DNA of 64,000 nt from NCBI GenBank assembly GCA_934281605.1, contig CAKQXD010000005.1, positions 122,977 through 186,976 of the forward strand. Reading direction: 5' to 3'. The stretch comes from an uncultured Clostridia bacterium (lineage in GTDB: Bacteria > Bacillota > Clostridia > Peptostreptococcales > Anaerovoracaceae). Each line of letters begins with the position of its first letter. The stretch's first letter is position 1. Shown piece by piece: positions 33,024 through 41,717 of the stretch. Both the position numbers and the translations under genes were made by a program. The notes beneath the pieces are model-generated. The model worked only from the letters and a program-made list of their open reading frames with translations, did no database searches and was not told the origin of the DNA.

Positions 33024-33650
33024 TTACTCTTTCCAGTACCAGTACGGTAAAATCATCGCATCCGGTCCGTCGTCGGGCAGGATCAGCATAGGATAGGTGA
33101 TTTCCGGCGTCAGGATCTTCCCCGGCAGGTGATCCCTGCTGACTAAAATGGTGGTCATCCACACTTCCCGGTTCTCCATCACATCCCGCGGCAGTCGGTA
33201 ATGAAAGTACCTGCCGGCTTCATCGGCCAGCTGATCGGCGATCCGCTGCACGCTGGGAACATAGCCGTCCTCCCCTTTCAGCTCAAAAAGGGCGCTGGCC
33301 CATCCCAGCAGCTCCCGGGGATTTTGCAGGAAAAACGGTTCCTGCGTATAAATGAATGTTGCCGGAGAATCTCCCCTTCCTGCTGCAAACAGCAGCTCGT
33401 TTGCCTGCACAATGGCTCCCAGCGCCACCTGTCCTTCCTTGTAAAACCGCTGCTGCCGCCGCGGCTCAAAGAGGGGCAGCAGCCCATCCGGCTCCTCCGC
33501 ATATCTGCCATAATCATCATATTCCGGCTTCGCCCATTCCGGGCATTTCAGGAAATTCCGCGCTTCTATCTCTCTGTGCTGTTCAAAATAGTTCCGCGTC
33601 CCCTCGTACGTGTAAGCGATATTTTTCGCTTTTCTTTTAAATAGTGCCAT
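33024..33650 (-). CDS. Protein of unknown function, 208 aa
   Basis: A soluble, aromatic-rich protein with a basic N-terminus (MALFKRKAKNIAYTY), Trp/Tyr/Pro-rich middle and an end in YWYWKE. No catalytic motif is recognised. It is translated from an AGGAGG 28 bp after the aldehyde dehydrogenase and directly before the large TPR protein. Its link is most likely with the TPR protein. A sequence search for a DUF family would be informative. Confidence 0.8.
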   Translation of the reverse strand: MALFKRKAKNIAYTYEGTRNYFEQHREIEARNFLKCPEWAKPEYDDYGRYAEEPDGLLPLFEPRRQQRFYKEGQVALGAIVQANELLFAAGRGDSPATFIYTQEPFFLQNPRELLGWASALFELKGEDGYVPSVQRIADQLADEAGRYFHYRLPRDVMENREVWMTTILVSRDHLPGKILTPEITYPMLILPDDGPDAMILPYWYWKE

Positions 33651-33678
33651 ATCTTCTTCCTCCTGGCACTATCATACC

Positions 33679-35040
33679 CTATTTCATCAGAATTTTCAAA
33701 AGTTTTAAATCTTTTTGGCTGTTGGGGGTGTAACGTATCGGCAGATCCAGCCAGTTTTTCTTCTCTAAAACGCTCTTGCGATGGGAGAAAGTCCGGAAGG
33801 ATTCTTTGCCGTGATAGCTTCCCATGCCGCTGGCTCCCACGCCTCCGAACGGGATGTTGGGGTTGGCCAGGTGCACGATGGTGTCGTTGATGCAGCCTCC
33901 GCCGTAGGAAATATTTCTCGTGACGAAGTCTTTGCCTGCCGCCGAAGTGGTAAAGTAATACAGCGCCAGCGGTTTCGGGCGATCCTTGATGGCGTCGGCC
34001 GCTTCCTTTAAGCTGGAAAACTTCAGCACCGGCAGCAGCGGTCCGAAGATCTCATCCTTCATGATCTCCGAATCCCAGTCGGCTTCGATCAATGTCGGTT
34101 CGATCTGGCAGGTGTCGGCATTCCTGCCGCCTCCGTAGATCACATCGCTGGCTTCCACCAGGGCCGCCAGACGGTTGTAATGCTTTTCGTTGATGATCTT
34201 CGGATAGTTGCCGTCCTGCAGAGGCCGCTCCCCATAAAATCCAACGATATATTTTTTCATCTGTTCGATGAGTTTCTCGTAGATGCTCTCGTGAGCCAGC
34301 ACATAGTCAGGCGCTACGCAGGTCTGACCTGCATTGAGGAGTTTGCCCCAGATGATCCGTCGAGCACTTAACGTGATATCCGCAGTCTCATCCACGATGC
34401 ACGGGCTCTTGCCGCCCAGCTCCAGTGTCACCGGAGTCAGGTTTTTAGCCGCCTTCTCCATGACCAGCTTACCTACCGTGGTGCCGCCGGTGAAGAAAAT
34501 ATAGTCAAAAGGCTGATCCAGCAGATCCTGGTTGACCTCCCGTCCGCCTTCCGCCACCGAAATGTATTCCGGCGGGAAGTTTTCCGTTATGATCTTTTTG
34601 ATCACAGCGGACGTTGCCGGAGAGTAATTGGACGGCTTGACCACCGCACAATTTCCCGCTGCCAGACATCCTGCCAGAGGCACCAGTGCTAGCTGCAGCG
34701 GATAGTTCCACGGCGCCATGATCAGCACTGAACCATAAGGCTCGCTGTAGATTTTGCTGGTGGACGGGAAGTGAACGATCGGGGTCATCACCCGCTTTGG
34801 CTGCATCAGCTTGTGGAGATTTTTCAGCATACAGCTGATCTCCTCCAGAACCATTCCCGTCTCCGTCTCATAGGTTTCGAATTCCGATTTGTTCAGATCT
34901 TTGCGGAGTGCCTGACATATCTCACCTTCATGTTCCAGGATCCCTTCCCGCAGCTTTTCCAGCTGAAGTCTGCGGAAATTCTCCGACATGGTGAGTCCGC
35001 TCTTATAAAGCTCTTTCTGCGCCTTTACGATTTCTTTCAT
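33679..35040 (-). CDS. NAD(P)-dependent aldehyde dehydrogenase (class 3/YwdH-like)
   Basis: 453 aa, shorter than the ~490-aa classical enzymes, as is usual for the class 3/fatty-aldehyde group. Visible motifs: PWNYPLQLALVPL (cofactor and active-site Asn), ELGGKSPCIV with the general-base Glu, the nucleophile Cys in NAGQTCVAPDY, and FGPLLPVL. It oxidises an aldehyde to the acid in the cytosol. It is the last enzyme of a TetR-FGGY kinase-aldolase-aminotransferase operon, so it may process the aldehyde released by the aldolase or aminotransferase; the substrate is not deducible. Confidence 0.95.
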   Translation of the reverse strand: MKEIVKAQKELYKSGLTMSENFRRLQLEKLREGILEHEGEICQALRKDLNKSEFETYETETGMVLEEISCMLKNLHKLMQPKRVMTPIVHFPSTSKIYSEPYGSVLIMAPWNYPLQLALVPLAGCLAAGNCAVVKPSNYSPATSAVIKKIITENFPPEYISVAEGGREVNQDLLDQPFDYIFFTGGTTVGKLVMEKAAKNLTPVTLELGGKSPCIVDETADITLSARRIIWGKLLNAGQTCVAPDYVLAHESIYEKLIEQMKKYIVGFYGERPLQDGNYPKIINEKHYNRLAALVEASDVIYGGGRNADTCQIEPTLIEADWDSEIMKDEIFGPLLPVLKFSSLKEAADAIKDRPKPLALYYFTTSAAGKDFVTRNISYGGGCINDTIVHLANPNIPFGGVGASGMGSYHGKESFRTFSHRKSVLEKKNWLDLPIRYTPNSQKDLKLLKILMK

Positions 35041-35043
35041 ATC

Positions 35044-36537
35044 CTATACCAGTCCCTTATCCGTTTTCTTAACGTGCTTGAACACTTCTTCAAAGCGGTT
35101 GAGCGCCTCGTCGATGATCTCCGGCGTATCTGCCAGCGACGTGTACAGACGGCTTCCTGCCAGCGTTACGATGCCGTTGGCCATGTATGCAGCTCCCATC
35201 TTCTCCATGGAATCTTTTCTCACATACATCATGTCCTTGTGCTTCAGCAGCCCCACAGCGGACTTGACGAAATGCATGGAGGAGAAGTCGAAGCTCATAG
35301 CTCCGGTGCATTCCAGATGCACGATGGAACCCTGGTTGTAGGCTACGAACGGCAGAGCGTATTTTTCCAGCAAATCTTTTAATCCGTCGCAGAGTCTGTC
35401 GCCCATCTTTCCAGCCACTTCACAGGCATTGGTCCGTTCGATTTCCTGGATCGCTGTGTAGCCTGCCAGGCAGGATAGCGGGTTAGCCGCCAGCGTACCG
35501 CCAACGTATGCTCTGTGTTTGCCTGTAGCCAGACCTGCCGCCATCAGCTGTGCGTATTCTTTCTTGCCGCCGACGCCGCCTGCAGCCGGATAGCCGCCCG
35601 CTACGATCTTTCCGAAAATCGTCAGATCCGGAACCACATCGAAGTATCCCTGCGCACCGGAGAGCGCCACGCGGAAGCCGGTCACAACTTCGTCGAAGAT
35701 CATCAGCGCGCCGTATTTATCGCAAAGTTCCCGCACGCCCTTATTGTAGTTTCTCGCTACCGGACGAGTGCCGCTTTCCGGGCCTACCGGTTCTACGATA
35801 ACAGCCGCAGTGCCGCCTTTTCTTCTGTTGCGCTTGAGCATCTTTTCCAGCATTTCCAGATCGTTTGGACGAACTTCGTCGGTCAGCTTGTATGCGCCAC
35901 GCGGGATCCCGTGAGATTCCAGCAGTGCTCTGCTTCCTGGAATTTTCAGACCATATACCATCTGATCCGACCAGCCGTGATATGCACCGCCGATCTTGAT
36001 GATCCGCTTATGATCCGTCGCAATACGAGCGATACGCAGTGCTGCCATAACGGACTCCGTGCCGGATCCCAGCATACGGAACATCTCTACGTTAGGCATG
36101 TGCTTGTTGATTTCTTTGGCGATAAGCATTTCCGATTCGTGAAGCAGACCGGTTACAGGACCGCAGGTATTTAATAAATCGATGACCTTTTCCCGCACAG
36201 CCGGATAGTTGCTGCCCAGGATGGTCGGACCGCCCGCCTGCAGGAAGTCAATGTATTCATTGCCGTCCTGATCGTATAAATATGCGCCGTCAGTCTTTGC
36301 CATGCACATCGGGAACGGCTTGTTGAACGCCAGATTGTGCTGCACACCTCCCGGTATGTACTTCTGGGATTCCTCGTAAATCGCCTTGGATCCCTGGCAC
36401 TTCTCATCAAAATATTTCATGACTACATTGTCGTAGTAATCGTCGTCCACCTCCCAGATCGGCTGGCTGGTCAGGTGCTTTAATTTACGGTTGATCTCTG
36501 CCGGATCGTCCCATCTGCTGATTCCACAATTTTTCAT
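35044..36537 (-). CDS. Class III PLP-dependent aminotransferase, glutamate-1-semialdehyde-aminomutase-like
   Basis: 497 aa. Family motifs: YIPGGVQHNLAF, DGNEYIDFLQAGG, GSGTESVMAALRIAR (PLP phosphate), GAYHGWSDQ, FDEVVTGFRVA and the PLP lysine in FGKIVAGGYPAAG. The N-terminal ~45 residues extend beyond a typical HemL. No heme genes are nearby and the operon is sugar-like, so a role as HemL is unlikely. Transamination of a semialdehyde or keto-sugar metabolite made by the neighbouring kinase and aldolase is more likely. It lies 3 bp from the aldehyde dehydrogenase start. Confidence 0.92.
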   Translation of the reverse strand: MKNCGISRWDDPAEINRKLKHLTSQPIWEVDDDYYDNVVMKYFDEKCQGSKAIYEESQKYIPGGVQHNLAFNKPFPMCMAKTDGAYLYDQDGNEYIDFLQAGGPTILGSNYPAVREKVIDLLNTCGPVTGLLHESEMLIAKEINKHMPNVEMFRMLGSGTESVMAALRIARIATDHKRIIKIGGAYHGWSDQMVYGLKIPGSRALLESHGIPRGAYKLTDEVRPNDLEMLEKMLKRNRRKGGTAAVIVEPVGPESGTRPVARNYNKGVRELCDKYGALMIFDEVVTGFRVALSGAQGYFDVVPDLTIFGKIVAGGYPAAGGVGGKKEYAQLMAAGLATGKHRAYVGGTLAANPLSCLAGYTAIQEIERTNACEVAGKMGDRLCDGLKDLLEKYALPFVAYNQGSIVHLECTGAMSFDFSSMHFVKSAVGLLKHKDMMYVRKDSMEKMGAAYMANGIVTLAGSRLYTSLADTPEIIDEALNRFEEVFKHVKKTDKGLV

Positions 36538-36556
36538 CTCATACGTCTCCTTTTCT

Positions 36557-37000
36557 CTATCTATCTTCTTTTTCCCGTTGTTTCTGTGCGAGATTGTTGG
36601 TGTCCAGGGTTTTGCGGAATACCACGAATCTGTCGTACAGATACTCAGTTGTTATATTCAGTCCCATATTGATTCCCGTTACGATGTACTCGTTCCAGTG
36701 AAGGCTCTCCGCCAGGTAGTTTCCCAAAACCGTCGTCACCGGAGTAAACACGCAGTAAAATGCCAGGATCTTGGCCATGGCCACCGGCACATTGGCTACT
36801 GATTTGAACGTGAACTTCCGGTTCAGTGTGAAGTTCCAGATCACCGATAAAATCAGTGCGATCAGGTAACATGGCCAGTACGGCCAGTCGGTCAGCTCGT
36901 TGAGCAGGGTGAAAGATATGATTTCGATCACGCCCGCCGATATGGAAAACATAATGAATTTAATGACCCGCAAGGTCTCTTTTCGCTTCTCCGAAATCAT
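36557..37000 (-). CDS. GtrA-family small membrane protein
   Basis: 147 aa with four membrane helices. GtrA-like signatures: FIMFSISAGVIEIISFTLLNEL, WNFTLNRKFTFKS and a basic tail. The family is often involved in moving lipid-linked sugars across the membrane for cell-surface polysaccharides or teichoic acids. Finding it inside an operon of sugar kinase, aldolase and aminotransferase hints that the operon may feed a surface glycan rather than simple sugar catabolism. Spacing to the aldolase is 4 bp. Confidence 0.88.
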   Translation of the reverse strand: MISEKRKETLRVIKFIMFSISAGVIEIISFTLLNELTDWPYWPCYLIALILSVIWNFTLNRKFTFKSVANVPVAMAKILAFYCVFTPVTTVLGNYLAESLHWNEYIVTGINMGLNITTEYLYDRFVVFRKTLDTNNLAQKQREKEDR

Positions 37001-37004
37001 GTTT

Positions 37005-38024
37005 CTAGACCTCCTGATCTTTCTGTTTCGAGTACTTGTTGAGGTAAACGAAATGCATCAGCGCCACATCGACCGGGCTAAGTTTTTTCTCTTTGCCGTA
37101 CGCTCTGGTGTGGGCTGCACACAGGCAGGCTTTGTCCACCAGAAGTTTCATAGCGTGAAGGTCGTCTTCGCTTTCCGCACGGATCACAGCACCGCAGTCC
37201 GGTACCAGAACCGCATTGTATTTTCCCATCATGTGCTCTACATCGGACAAGTCTTTTGCCAAAGGGATCTTGCCACCGATCATCTGAGCCATATCGTCCA
37301 CCTGGGCGCGAACAGCTTTTTTCCGCTGCAGACAAGCATCTACTGCCGGAGTCCGGAAAATCTGTGCATATCCATACTTGTTTTGCAAAAATCTCGCCAG
37401 GACTTTTGCAGCCGCGCCAGGTTTTTCATCCGTCTCTGAGGCTCGCTGTGCGCTTTGCAGGTAGGCGGCGCATATGTTTCGCCGGCAGATTTTTTCCAGC
37501 AGTCGCACCCGCGCCATAGCCTGCTCTTTATCCCGTCCGCAGACCAGCACGCCGTGATGCACCATGAGGACTGTTTGTATACCCTGCTGCAGAACATGGT
37601 CTACCGCATTGGTCAGCTTTTTCATGCCGGGAAGTCCGTAAGCTGCGGCTCCCAGTCCGCCCAGCTCTTTTCGCTCTGCATCGGTGATCTGCAAAGAATC
37701 TATACCGGTCAGTCCGATGGCCGTGGCATAATTCTGATGGGTGTGGATCACGAAGTTCACCTCTGGGAACTGCCGGTACGCTGCGATGTGAACGCCACGC
37801 TCGCCGGATGGTTTTCGCCTGCCTTCCCACTCGCCGCTTTCCAGATCCAGCAGAACGATATCCTCTTCGGTCGTCTGCATGTAGTCCAGTCCGCTAGGGG
37901 TGATTAGACAGTGACCGTCATCCACGCGGCAGCTGGTATTACCCCAGGTCCGGGCGACGATGTTTTCTTCCAGAAGCTCCCGTCCGGTCTCCACCAGCAG
38001 TTTCCGCTCTGTACTGTTGTTCAT
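37005..38024 (-). CDS. Class II aldolase/adducin-family protein with partial second repeat
   Basis: 339 aa, longer than the ~215-aa single-domain enzymes. Residues 1-195 form a class II aldolase domain: ARTWGNTSCR, ITPSGLDY, the Zn ligands in VIHTHQNYAT and the later HHGVLVCG. The C-terminal ~130 residues look like the second half of another copy (YNAVLVPDCGAVIRAESEDDLHAMKLLVDKAC) without the metal-binding His pair, suggesting a decayed tandem repeat. Related enzymes cleave L-fuculose, L-rhamnulose or ribulose phosphates, giving DHAP or glycolaldehyde-type products. The substrate may be made by the adjacent FGGY kinase. Confidence 0.92.
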   Translation of the reverse strand: MNNSTERKLLVETGRELLEENIVARTWGNTSCRVDDGHCLITPSGLDYMQTTEEDIVLLDLESGEWEGRRKPSGERGVHIAAYRQFPEVNFVIHTHQNYATAIGLTGIDSLQITDAERKELGGLGAAAYGLPGMKKLTNAVDHVLQQGIQTVLMVHHGVLVCGRDKEQAMARVRLLEKICRRNICAAYLQSAQRASETDEKPGAAAKVLARFLQNKYGYAQIFRTPAVDACLQRKKAVRAQVDDMAQMIGGKIPLAKDLSDVEHMMGKYNAVLVPDCGAVIRAESEDDLHAMKLLVDKACLCAAHTRAYGKEKKLSPVDVALMHFVYLNKYSKQKDQEV

Positions 38025-38036
38025 AGTTCTTCTCCT

Positions 38037-39641
38037 TTATTCACTTCTGCCTTCGTTTAATATGGTAAAACTCTCTTTATTTTGTGCATATAATTTGCGG
38101 AATACTTTATAGTTTCTCTCATAAACATCCCTGTTTTCAGGCTCCGGCTCATACCGTGCCCGAACTGGAATATAGCGTTCCACCTGATCGAAATCCGCGA
38201 TGGCTCCGCACCCGACGGCCACCAGGATCGCCGCTCCGATGGAACCTACATCCTTGGTATTCTCTACCGTTTCTACCGTACGTCCCGTGATGTCCGCCAG
38301 CATCTGGCATGTCACCGCCGAAAGTGCGCCGCCGCCAACAAAACGGATCGTCCGTGACGTCTTGACTTTCTTGTCCTCGCACTCCAGCATCCATCGCAGA
38401 TGGAAGCAGATTCCTTCTAAAACAGCCCGGATCATCTCCGTCTTGCCCGTGCCGATCCTGATGTTAAAAAACATGCCGGCTGCATTAGGGTCCTCAAACG
38501 GGCAGCGATTTCCGTGTAGCCAAGGGGTAAATATGACGCCGCCTGCTCCTGCCGGAATTTTTTTCACCGTGTCCGACAGATAATCATAGAGACTTTCGTA
38601 CAGGCTTTCCGTACTTTCGGCAACATCCGTCTTGTCTAAATAAACGCCGATCTCATCCAGAGCCAGATGCTCCTTTACCCATTGGAAACACTTGCCTGCC
38701 GTCTCCATCTCTGCAAAGTAATTATACCGTCCCTGCTGTGCGCCGACAATCCCGGCGATCATGGAACTGATATCCACCACCTGCCGGTCGATGACGGTCC
38801 CGATCCATCCGGATGTACCGGAATACACATGGGTCTTTCCCGTCTTCGTACAGCCTGCACCTACACCGATGAGGGTAGCATCCCCACCCCCGCCATATAC
38901 GCAGGTCCCCGGGGAAAGTCCCAGCTCCGACGCGGCCTTTGTAGTAAGCTGACCGGCGACGTCCGTGCACTCGATCAGCTCGGGGAGGTGCGCAGGATCC
39001 ACGCCGTACATGCGGCAAAGATCCTTGTTCCAGCCTTCTTTGCCTTTTCGCGTATCGTATAAAAAGGTAGCATAGGCCGAGTCCCGGGTCATGATAAATC
39101 GGTCCGTACAGCGACTGATGAGGTATTCCTTCACATCCAGCCATTTGTGTACTTTAGCGAAGATCTCCGGTTCGTTCTGCTGGACCCATTTGTATTTCCA
39201 AAGTGGGTCTTTCACGCTGGTGGATGCTGCGTGGGTCGCCCGCAGGCTTTTCAGCAGCATCCCGATGTTGACTCCGGCGACCTGTATGCCGTGGCCCTGG
39301 CAGTCCTTCATTTCCTTCTGTGCCCGCTGATCCATATAGCTCATGGGCCGTCTGAGGGCTTTGCCGTTCTTATCCACCAGGACAAGGCCCTGCATCTGGG
39401 AGCAGAAAGAGATCCCGTCGATCTGCTCCGGCGGCACCGAGCTTTTTTTCATCAGGCTGCGAGTTGTCTCGCACATGGCGCTCCACCACTGGTCTGCGTC
39501 CTGTTCCGCCCCGCCGTTTTCCAGGATATATAAATCATACCCCTGATAGGCATCGGCTACCAGCTCCACAGTCTCTCCAATGGCAATCAGACCGGTCTTC
39601 ACACCGGTCGTTCCAATATCGTATGCTATCACATGCAGCAT
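38037..39641 (-). CDS. FGGY-family carbohydrate kinase (xylulokinase-like)
   Basis: About 534 aa from the ATG at 39641, which has AGGAG 7 nt before it; the ATG at 39647 overlaps that site. The ATP-grasping start YDIGTTGVKTGL, GISFCSQMQGLVL, the substrate/catalytic region MSYMDQRAQ, and the C-terminal FGGY pattern FVGGGALSAVTCQMLADITGR are visible. It phosphorylates a sugar or polyol such as a ketopentose. It is co-transcribed with a class II aldolase 12 bp downstream, the normal partner in kinase-aldolase sugar pathways. No sugar transporter is in the operon. Confidence 0.93.
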   Translation of the reverse strand: MLHVIAYDIGTTGVKTGLIAIGETVELVADAYQGYDLYILENGGAEQDADQWWSAMCETTRSLMKKSSVPPEQIDGISFCSQMQGLVLVDKNGKALRRPMSYMDQRAQKEMKDCQGHGIQVAGVNIGMLLKSLRATHAASTSVKDPLWKYKWVQQNEPEIFAKVHKWLDVKEYLISRCTDRFIMTRDSAYATFLYDTRKGKEGWNKDLCRMYGVDPAHLPELIECTDVAGQLTTKAASELGLSPGTCVYGGGGDATLIGVGAGCTKTGKTHVYSGTSGWIGTVIDRQVVDISSMIAGIVGAQQGRYNYFAEMETAGKCFQWVKEHLALDEIGVYLDKTDVAESTESLYESLYDYLSDTVKKIPAGAGGVIFTPWLHGNRCPFEDPNAAGMFFNIRIGTGKTEMIRAVLEGICFHLRWMLECEDKKVKTSRTIRFVGGGALSAVTCQMLADITGRTVETVENTKDVGSIGAAILVAVGCGAIADFDQVERYIPVRARYEPEPENRDVYERNYKVFRKLYAQNKESFTILNEGRSE

Positions 39642-39669
39642 GCTCATTCTCCTTTCTCAAGGTTGTTTA

Positions 39670-40305
39670 CTATTCCACAGTCTTCATCTGCAAAGCCGCT
39701 TCGATGAAGCGGGTCAGGCTGTCTGCCATAACGTTCTCGTCGTCCGCTGCGTCTCCGCAAAAGAGCTTCATACGATCTTTATAGTAATCGCAGCTGTAGG
39801 AAAACTGCAGCATCATCAGCAGGTTGTCGAAGAAAAATGCCAGGATCCCCGCATCTGTTTCCGTGGTGATCTGTCCGTTTTTCTGCGCCTGTTCGATAAG
39901 ACCACGATAGGCTTCTGCTGATCTGCCTTCGATCCGGTTCACCAGGTCTTTTGCGTATTTCCGGCAGCTTCCCGACATGATCTCATTGTACATAGCGTTA
40001 TAGTTGGAGTGGATCTTCGAGTTGGAGATCAGTGCCGCCACGATCTTTCGGATGCAGTCCTGCAGATCCTCGGCCTCTGCTACCGCCTCCCGCAGCACAT
40101 CGTTGAGCAGCTCCAGACTGTGATCCAGACATCGAAGAAAAAATGTATCTTTATCTGTAAAATATTTATAGATCACACCGACGCTGACACCGGATTTTTT
40201 TGCGATGCTGCTCATGGCTGCGCCCTGCAGTCCTTTCTCGACGAACTCGTCGATCCCCGCTTCTAAGATAGCATCGATGGCATCGTCTTCCAGTTTTTTA
40301 TACAT
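39670..40305 (-). CDS. TetR-family transcriptional regulator
   Basis: About 211 aa from the ATG at 40305 (AAAGGA six nt upstream); earlier in-frame ATGs at 40320 and 40332 are less suitable. The N-terminal helix-turn-helix (DAILEAGIDEFVEKGLQGAAMSSIAKKSGVS, YKYFTDKDTFF) is typical, followed by a ligand-binding helical domain. It is the first gene of the FGGY kinase/aldolase operon. A perfect inverted repeat just upstream is the likely operator, so autorepression together with the operon is expected. The effector is unknown. Confidence 0.94.
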   Translation of the reverse strand: MYKKLEDDAIDAILEAGIDEFVEKGLQGAAMSSIAKKSGVSVGVIYKYFTDKDTFFLRCLDHSLELLNDVLREAVAEAEDLQDCIRKIVAALISNSKIHSNYNAMYNEIMSGSCRKYAKDLVNRIEGRSAEAYRGLIEQAQKNGQITTETDAGILAFFFDNLLMMLQFSYSCDYYKDRMKLFCGDAADDENVMADSLTRFIEAALQMKTVE

Positions 40306-40323
40306 ATTCGATCCTTTCATGTC

Positions 40324-40339
40324 GTGAATCATTATTCAC
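40324..40339 (-). promoter_or_regulatory. Predicted TetR operator (inverted repeat)
   Basis: GTGAAT-CATT-ATTCAC, a perfect 6+6 palindrome. It lies between the predicted -10 (TATAAT read leftward at 40351-40356) and the TetR start, where a bound repressor would block transcription of the operon. Confidence 0.65.
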
Positions 40340-40350
40340 AAGTTAGTTCC

Positions 40351-40356
40351 ATTATA
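40351..40356 (-). promoter_or_regulatory. -10 of the TetR/kinase/aldolase operon
   Basis: Perfect TATAAT when read leftward, with only a weak TTTGCA at the -35 distance. The predicted start is near 40344, directly before the operator. Confidence 0.55.
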
Positions 40357-40414
40357 TCCTATTTACAGTCAATTGCAAAGAAAAAATCCCCGATCTGCAG
40401 AAAATACTGCAAGT

Positions 40415-40439
40415 AAAAACGGTCCTCACATGAGGACCG
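40415..40439 (-). terminator. Terminator overlapping the stop codon of the DUF5688 gene
   Basis: CGGTCCTCA-CA-TGAGGACCG stem followed leftward by five T. The upstream arm contains the last codons and the stop of the DUF5688 gene, an unusually compact arrangement. Confidence 0.8.
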
Positions 40440-41352
40440 CCCTTGTCACTGCCTGCCGCATCTGTTCCTTCGCGACATCATATTCATATGCATGATTGGA
40501 GAGGAACTCCTCCTCTTCCGTCGAATCGGCATTGACCTCCTGCACCATATTCTCCATCTCCTGCGAACTGCGTGCCCATCGTTTCGGGATCACCACCCAT
40601 TCGTGAATAGAAGAAGGCAGCAGATAATAATCGCCCCCGACCTGTTCACCAACTTCCTGCCTCACTTCCTCGGAAAAAATCACTGTGGCGCCATTGATTT
40701 TCATCTTGCTGGTCAAAATGAACATTTCAGGGTGTTCGTCATCCGGATCCACTCGAATTCCAATCGCCTCTTCCATGGACTGCAGCAGATAATTCTTTGA
40801 AAGATCCATATTAGAGACTGCGATCTCATGAAGCTCCGCTTCATCGATCCCCCATTCCTGCAGCATTTCATCTGTGATCTGGGTCGCATAGATCCCGCCA
40901 TGTCCATCCCCCATCTGAATCTGATAGGCCAGTAAAAACTCTCCTATACGGCTAAAAGGTTTTCCCGCCATTCTGCGCTTATTCCGTGCTCCATTGATGA
41001 GTCTGAATCCAATCAGCGGCTTCGCCTTCTCGAAGTCATCTAAAAGTGTGCTCAGCTTTTTTTCCAGCGGGAGCTGCATGGCAGAGTACGTAGTAAACAG
41101 TTCGCAAAGTCCCTGTAAGATCTCCTCTATGTCAGCTCCCTCCTGGTACGTCTTGTACAGATCCTGCAAATACAGGATCGGAGCTGCCCGTCCGTCTTCC
41201 AGTTCTACCAGCAGCATTTCCATCACCGTATCATTGTTCTTCACTGCTTCTCTTCTGGAAATCCGTTTGATCCCGGATTTTCCTGTGAGCCTCTTTCGCA
41301 ATTGCGATATCAGTACATTTCGAAAACCCTCATAACGCAAAGTATTACCCAT
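40426..41352 (-). CDS. DUF5688-family protein
   Basis: 308 aa, soluble. The pattern (ISRREAVKNNDTVMEMLLV, GLRLINGARNK-like region FRLINGARNKRRM, ITDEMLQEWGIDEAELHEIAVSNM, YYLLPSSIHEWVVIP) matches DUF5688, a family common in gut Clostridia and often found with mobile or conjugative genes. The biochemical role is unknown. The last part (VQEVNADSTEEEEFLSNHAYEY) is the conserved end of the family. It is transcribed alone, leftward, with AGGAG before the start and its own terminator. Confidence 0.88.
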   Translation of the reverse strand: MGNTLRYEGFRNVLISQLRKRLTGKSGIKRISRREAVKNNDTVMEMLLVELEDGRAAPILYLQDLYKTYQEGADIEEILQGLCELFTTYSAMQLPLEKKLSTLLDDFEKAKPLIGFRLINGARNKRRMAGKPFSRIGEFLLAYQIQMGDGHGGIYATQITDEMLQEWGIDEAELHEIAVSNMDLSKNYLLQSMEEAIGIRVDPDDEHPEMFILTSKMKINGATVIFSEEVRQEVGEQVGGDYYLLPSSIHEWVVIPKRWARSSQEMENMVQEVNADSTEEEEFLSNHAYEYDVAKEQMRQAVTRAVLM

Positions 41353-41493
41353 TTCGTATCTCCTTTCCTGCGAATGGATGCCGGCATTTCCTTCGCTCTA
41401 TCTTCATTCTACGAAACGGGTTTTAAAAGTCAACAAAATTTTCTTGAATTGTAATATAATGGTATGTTTGTGGTAATGAACGCGCCAAGGAAA

Positions 41494-41673
41494 CTATTCC
41501 TTGACGCAGACATAGCTGTGTTCCTGACGAAGATCGTCCTCGATCAGCTCCTGTTTCGGATAACCATCCCCCCACTGGGTAGGATTTCCCGTCTGCTCCA
41601 TAAAAGCTCTCGCCTTGTCATAAATCGCCATGATTGCTGGAATATCTTCTGTTTTAGATGCTCTGATCTGCAT
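41494..41673 (-). pseudogene. Truncated GNAT acetyltransferase remnant (59 codons)
   Basis: From the ATG at 41673 (AGGGGG upstream) the frame reads MQIRASKTEDIPAIMAIY, then a QWGDGYP motif, and stops with TAG at 41494-41496. This is the N-terminal third of a GNAT N-acetyltransferase; the acetyl-CoA-binding region is missing. I see no continuation in any leftward frame before the DUF5688 gene. The reading frame and ribosome site are intact, so a short peptide may be made, but catalysis is excluded. It lies 45 bp downstream of the glycyl-radical activase gene. Confidence 0.7.
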
Positions 41674-41717
41674 CGCAATTTCCCCCTTATCTCTTTCTCT
41701 AAAACCTCTTCTTTCGA

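Noticed and set aside
41450..41476. Fourth LytTR repeat pair
   Set aside because: TGTAA at 41450 has only TGGTAA 21 bp later and no -10 at the required distance.
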